A stretch of DNA of 7,712 nucleotides, from NCBI RefSeq assembly GCF_964259225.1, contig NZ_CAXVKN010000085.1, one strand, 5' to 3'. The position numbers were made by a program, and so were the translations under genes. Positions 6,462 to 7,712 of the stretch are shown here, one piece after another. Below the pieces are notes generated by a model that was not told where the DNA came from, ran no database searches, and saw only the letters and a program-made list of their open reading frames with translations. The stretch comes from Catenibacterium mitsuoka_A. Its GTDB lineage: Bacteria > Bacillota_I > Bacilli_A > Erysipelotrichales > Coprobacillaceae. Within the stretch, counting starts at the first letter, position 1, and each line of letters begins with the position of its first letter.

Positions 6462-7481
6462 CTACCAGCCCTTTCCAAAACCACAATTTGGGAATGTACA
6501 TTGTGGACAGTTTAAACACAAACCACCTTCACCAAGCATTGCAAGTTCATCAGCAGTGATTGGATCATTGGCTATAAGTCGAGGAAGAACTAAATCAAAA
6601 ACTGTTCTTTTTGCATACATCACACATCCTGGTAAACCAACAATTGGTGTATCTCCCTTATATGATAATAAGAACATCGCACCTGGTAAAACAGGTGAAC
6701 CATAACTAATAATATTGGCCCCTGTATTCTTGATTGCAAGTGGCGTCTTATCATCTGGATCAACACTCATACCACCAGTACAGATTACTATATCTACATG
6801 CGTGTCAAGTGCTTCTTGTATAGCACTTGTCACCATATCCGGATCATCTGGACATAATTTATGGAATACAACTTCTACATCATATTCCTTTAATTTATCA
6901 ATAATAACAGGAGTAAATGTATCTTTAATACGTCCTTTATAGACTTCACTTCCTGTAGTAATAATGGCTGCTTTCTTGAATACAAAAGGCTTTACTTCAA
7001 GTATTGGTGTCTCCGTGATTTTTGATGCTTCTTCCATCTTTTCTTTTTTTATAACTAACGGAATAATACGCATACCTGCGAGATGATCACCTGAATGAAC
7101 AACTGTATTTCCGTTTCTTGTCGCAATCATCATTTCACCCATACGATTTACTTCAAATAGCTTTTCTCTATTCACTTTAAATAAGCCATCAATGGTGCTA
7201 ATTAATTCTATTTTGCCTTCTTTAATTTCCGTTGTAGACATATGCTCATTTTGACACAGCTTGCATAATACTTCTGCTGCTTCATTTTCATGCATCATAG
7301 TCTCATCATTTTCCCATACATAGAGGTTTTCTTTTCCTAAAGACAACAATACAGGAATATCTTCTTCTTTTACGATATGACCTTTTCTAAAGCGTGCGCC
7401 TTTTCTTACGCCTCTCACAATTTCAGTAATATCATGACATAATACTGCCCCTACTGCATCTTCTGTCTTGATTTGTTTCAT
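6462..7481 (-). CDS. MoeA/MogA-like molybdopterin-binding protein with C-terminal Cys cluster
   Basis: The 339-residue cytoplasmic protein has a MoeA-like N-terminal part (residues 1-60, AVGAVLCHDITEIVRG...ARFRKGHIV) and a MogA/MoeA-type molybdopterin-binding domain at about 168-302. Landmarks there are AAIITTGSEV (171-180), VICTGGMSVDPDDKTP (232-247), SPVLPGAMFLL (262-272) and VGLPGCVMYAKRTVFD (281-296). It is shorter than canonical MoeA (about 400 residues) and lacks its usual final domain. Instead it ends in a compact cysteine motif, GEGGLCLNCPQCTFPNCGFGKGW, with Cys322, 325, 328 and 333 (CX2CX2CX4C). The molybdopterin fold implies binding of the cofactor or adenylyl-molybdopterin. The cysteine tail could bind a metal or a chalcogen; that is inferred. 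It is the first gene of the operon, with a perfect AGGAGG at 7494-7489, 7 nt from the ATG. Confidence 0.9.
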   Translation of the reverse strand: MKQIKTEDAVGAVLCHDITEIVRGVRKGARFRKGHIVKEEDIPVLLSLGKENLYVWENDETMMHENEAAEVLCKLCQNEHMSTTEIKEGKIELISTIDGLFKVNREKLFEVNRMGEMMIATRNGNTVVHSGDHLAGMRIIPLVIKKEKMEEASKITETPILEVKPFVFKKAAIITTGSEVYKGRIKDTFTPVIIDKLKEYDVEVVFHKLCPDDPDMVTSAIQEALDTHVDIVICTGGMSVDPDDKTPLAIKNTGANIISYGSPVLPGAMFLLSYKGDTPIVGLPGCVMYAKRTVFDLVLPRLIANDPITADELAMLGEGGLCLNCPQCTFPNCGFGKGW

Positions 7482-7488
7482 GATTTGT

Positions 7489-7532
7489 CCTCCTAATAGT
7501 TAAAGTTTATTTCTTATTATACATTGTGTCAA
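7489..7532 (-). promoter_or_regulatory. Predicted operon promoter and strong ribosome binding site
   Basis: On the minus strand a perfect -35 box TTGACA (7532-7527) is followed after 17 bp by TAAACT (7509-7504), a fair -10 box. A perfect TATAAT at 7521-7516 lies within the spacer and is an alternative -10, but it has only a poor -35 (TTTTTG). Either would start transcription just upstream of the AGGAGG (7494-7489) of the molybdopterin-binding protein gene. The leader would be roughly 16-28 nt, too short for a riboswitch. The short inverted repeat ATTG-TGT-CAAT (7524-7534) covers the -35 box. Confidence 0.6.
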
Positions 7533-7566
7533 TACTTACAAAAAAAGGAGGTAAGCCCTTCTGATT

Positions 7567-7607
7567 CCAATATGATAATGTCTTAATGTATCCAAGTTGA
7601 TATTGTC
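7567..7607 (+). repeat. Imperfect 16-bp direct repeat
   Basis: CCAATATGATAATGTC (7567-7582) and CCAAGTTGATATTGTC (7592-7607) match at 13 of 16 positions and are offset by 25 bp. The second copy is the left arm of the large palindrome, so the motif occurs three times: twice direct and once inverted. Such an array could be repeated binding sites for a transposase or a regulator. The spacing is close to 2.5 helical turns. Confidence 0.4.
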
Positions 7608-7630
7608 CCAATTGGGACAATATCAACTTG
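7593..7630. repeat. 38-bp perfect palindrome between operon promoter and transposase-like gene
   Basis: Each arm reads CAAGTTGATATTGTCCCAA inward and the arms meet with no spacer at an AATT centre; pairing ends at a C/C mismatch on the flanks. It lies about 60 bp upstream of the operon's -35 box and 34 bp before the ATG of the plus-strand gene. There is no T-run on either side, so it is not an intrinsic terminator. It may be part of the end of the insertion sequence that begins here, or an operator. The half-site ATATTGT resembles half of the E. coli ModE box, but the spacing is about 5 bp longer. Confidence 0.85.
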
Positions 7631-7642
7631 CCGTATTAAACT

Positions 7643-7663
7643 ATAACCTCCAGGGGAGGTTAT
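7643..7663 (+). promoter_or_regulatory. Hairpin covering the ribosome binding site of the plus-strand gene
   Basis: ATAACCTCC (7643-7651) and GGAGGTTAT (7655-7663) pair perfectly across a 3-nt loop (AGG). The right arm contains the GGGGAGG ribosome binding site 5 nt before the ATG at 7665. A transcript entering from the left would fold and hide the site. This arrangement is known from several insertion sequences, where it protects against transposase synthesis from outside transcripts. Confidence 0.65.
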
Positions 7664-7664
7664 T

Positions 7665-7712
7665 ATGAGAAAGGTTGAATTGAGAATGAATGAAGAAAAT
7701 AAGTATAAAATA
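7665..7712 (+). CDS. Partial: N-terminus of a possible IS1202/ISNCY-type transposase
   Basis: Only 16 codons are present before the window ends: MRKVELRMNEENKYKI. The start has a strong GGGGAGG ribosome binding site at 5 nt. The sequence resembles, from memory, the opening of Clostridia-type IS1202/ISNCY transposases, which begin with a similar ELRMNE...KY segment before a helix-turn-helix. Upstream inverted repeats and a hidden ribosome binding site fit an insertion-sequence end. With so few residues the family call is tentative. The gene is divergent from the selenium operon. Confidence 0.5.
   Translation, partial: MRKVELRMNEENKYKI

Noticed and set aside
6461..6484. GTG start at 6484 for the ModE-like gene
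   Set aside because: No ribosome binding site precedes it and it overlaps the upstream gene; the ATG at 6460 has GGAAAGGG at good spacing.
7482..7560. Molybdenum cofactor riboswitch or other leader RNA
   Set aside because: The likely start sites leave a leader of only about 16-28 nt, with no room for a structured aptamer.
7546..7590. Possible short plus-strand gene after the AGGAGG near 7546-7552
   Set aside because: The nearest ATG (7572) is about 20 nt away and its frame stops after a few codons.
7593..7630. Intrinsic terminator at the large palindrome
   Set aside because: No T-run follows on either strand, and the palindrome lies upstream of genes on both sides, not after one.
1..7712. 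CRISPR array, tRNA, rRNA or phage genes
   Set aside because: No regularly spaced repeats, cloverleaf sequences or rRNA-like segments were seen; the window is almost fully taken up by the protein genes described.

Overview
This is an AT-rich window from a low-GC Gram-positive bacterium (Bacillota). The codon use, purine-rich Shine-Dalgarno (SD) sequences and protein sequences look like those of anaerobic gut Clostridia, Erysipelotrichia or Enterococcus relatives. That placement is an inference: the window holds no rRNA or other phylogenetic marker.

Layout. (1) Positions 1-551 hold a decayed IS607-type serine transposase gene on the minus strand. (2) Positions 552-777 are AT-rich intergenic DNA with a 16-bp perfect palindrome and a possible promoter. 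(3) Positions 778-1029 hold a small unrecognised plus-strand gene that runs tail-to-tail into the main operon. (4) Positions 1013-7481 hold eight minus-strand genes packed with gaps of 0-2 nt or short overlaps, so almost certainly one operon. In transcription order they are: MoeA/MogA-like molybdopterin-binding protein, ModE-like DNA-binding protein, DUF3343 (Se/S carrier-like), SelD, YedF, YqeB (EF2563 family), an EF2568-type cysteine desulfurase, and a YqeC-XdhC fusion. (5) Positions 7482-7712 hold the operon promoter, a 38-bp perfect palindrome, a second hairpin over a ribosome binding site, and the first 16 codons of a plus-strand gene that resembles a transposase N-terminus.

How the genes work together. 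The gene set matches the selenium-dependent molybdenum hydroxylase (SDMH) maturation system, known as the 'orphan SelD' system. There SelD makes selenophosphate for a labile selenium ligand on the molybdenum cofactor rather than for selenocysteine or selenouridine. The cysteine desulfurase would mobilise S or Se from (seleno)cysteine. YedF and the DUF3343 protein are small thiol proteins suited to chalcogen carriage. YqeB, YqeC and XdhC are cofactor maturation or insertion factors. The MoeA-like protein and the ModE-like protein tie the operon to molybdenum cofactor handling and possibly its regulation. The hydroxylase itself, selA, selB, tRNA-Sec, selU and the moa/mob genes are not in the window.

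The pathway itself is known. The most unusual points are the YqeC-XdhC fusion with its two XdhC halves in reversed order, the ModE-like regulator without a molybdate-binding domain, the cysteine cluster at the C-terminus of the MoeA-like protein, and the paired palindromes next to the operon promoter.
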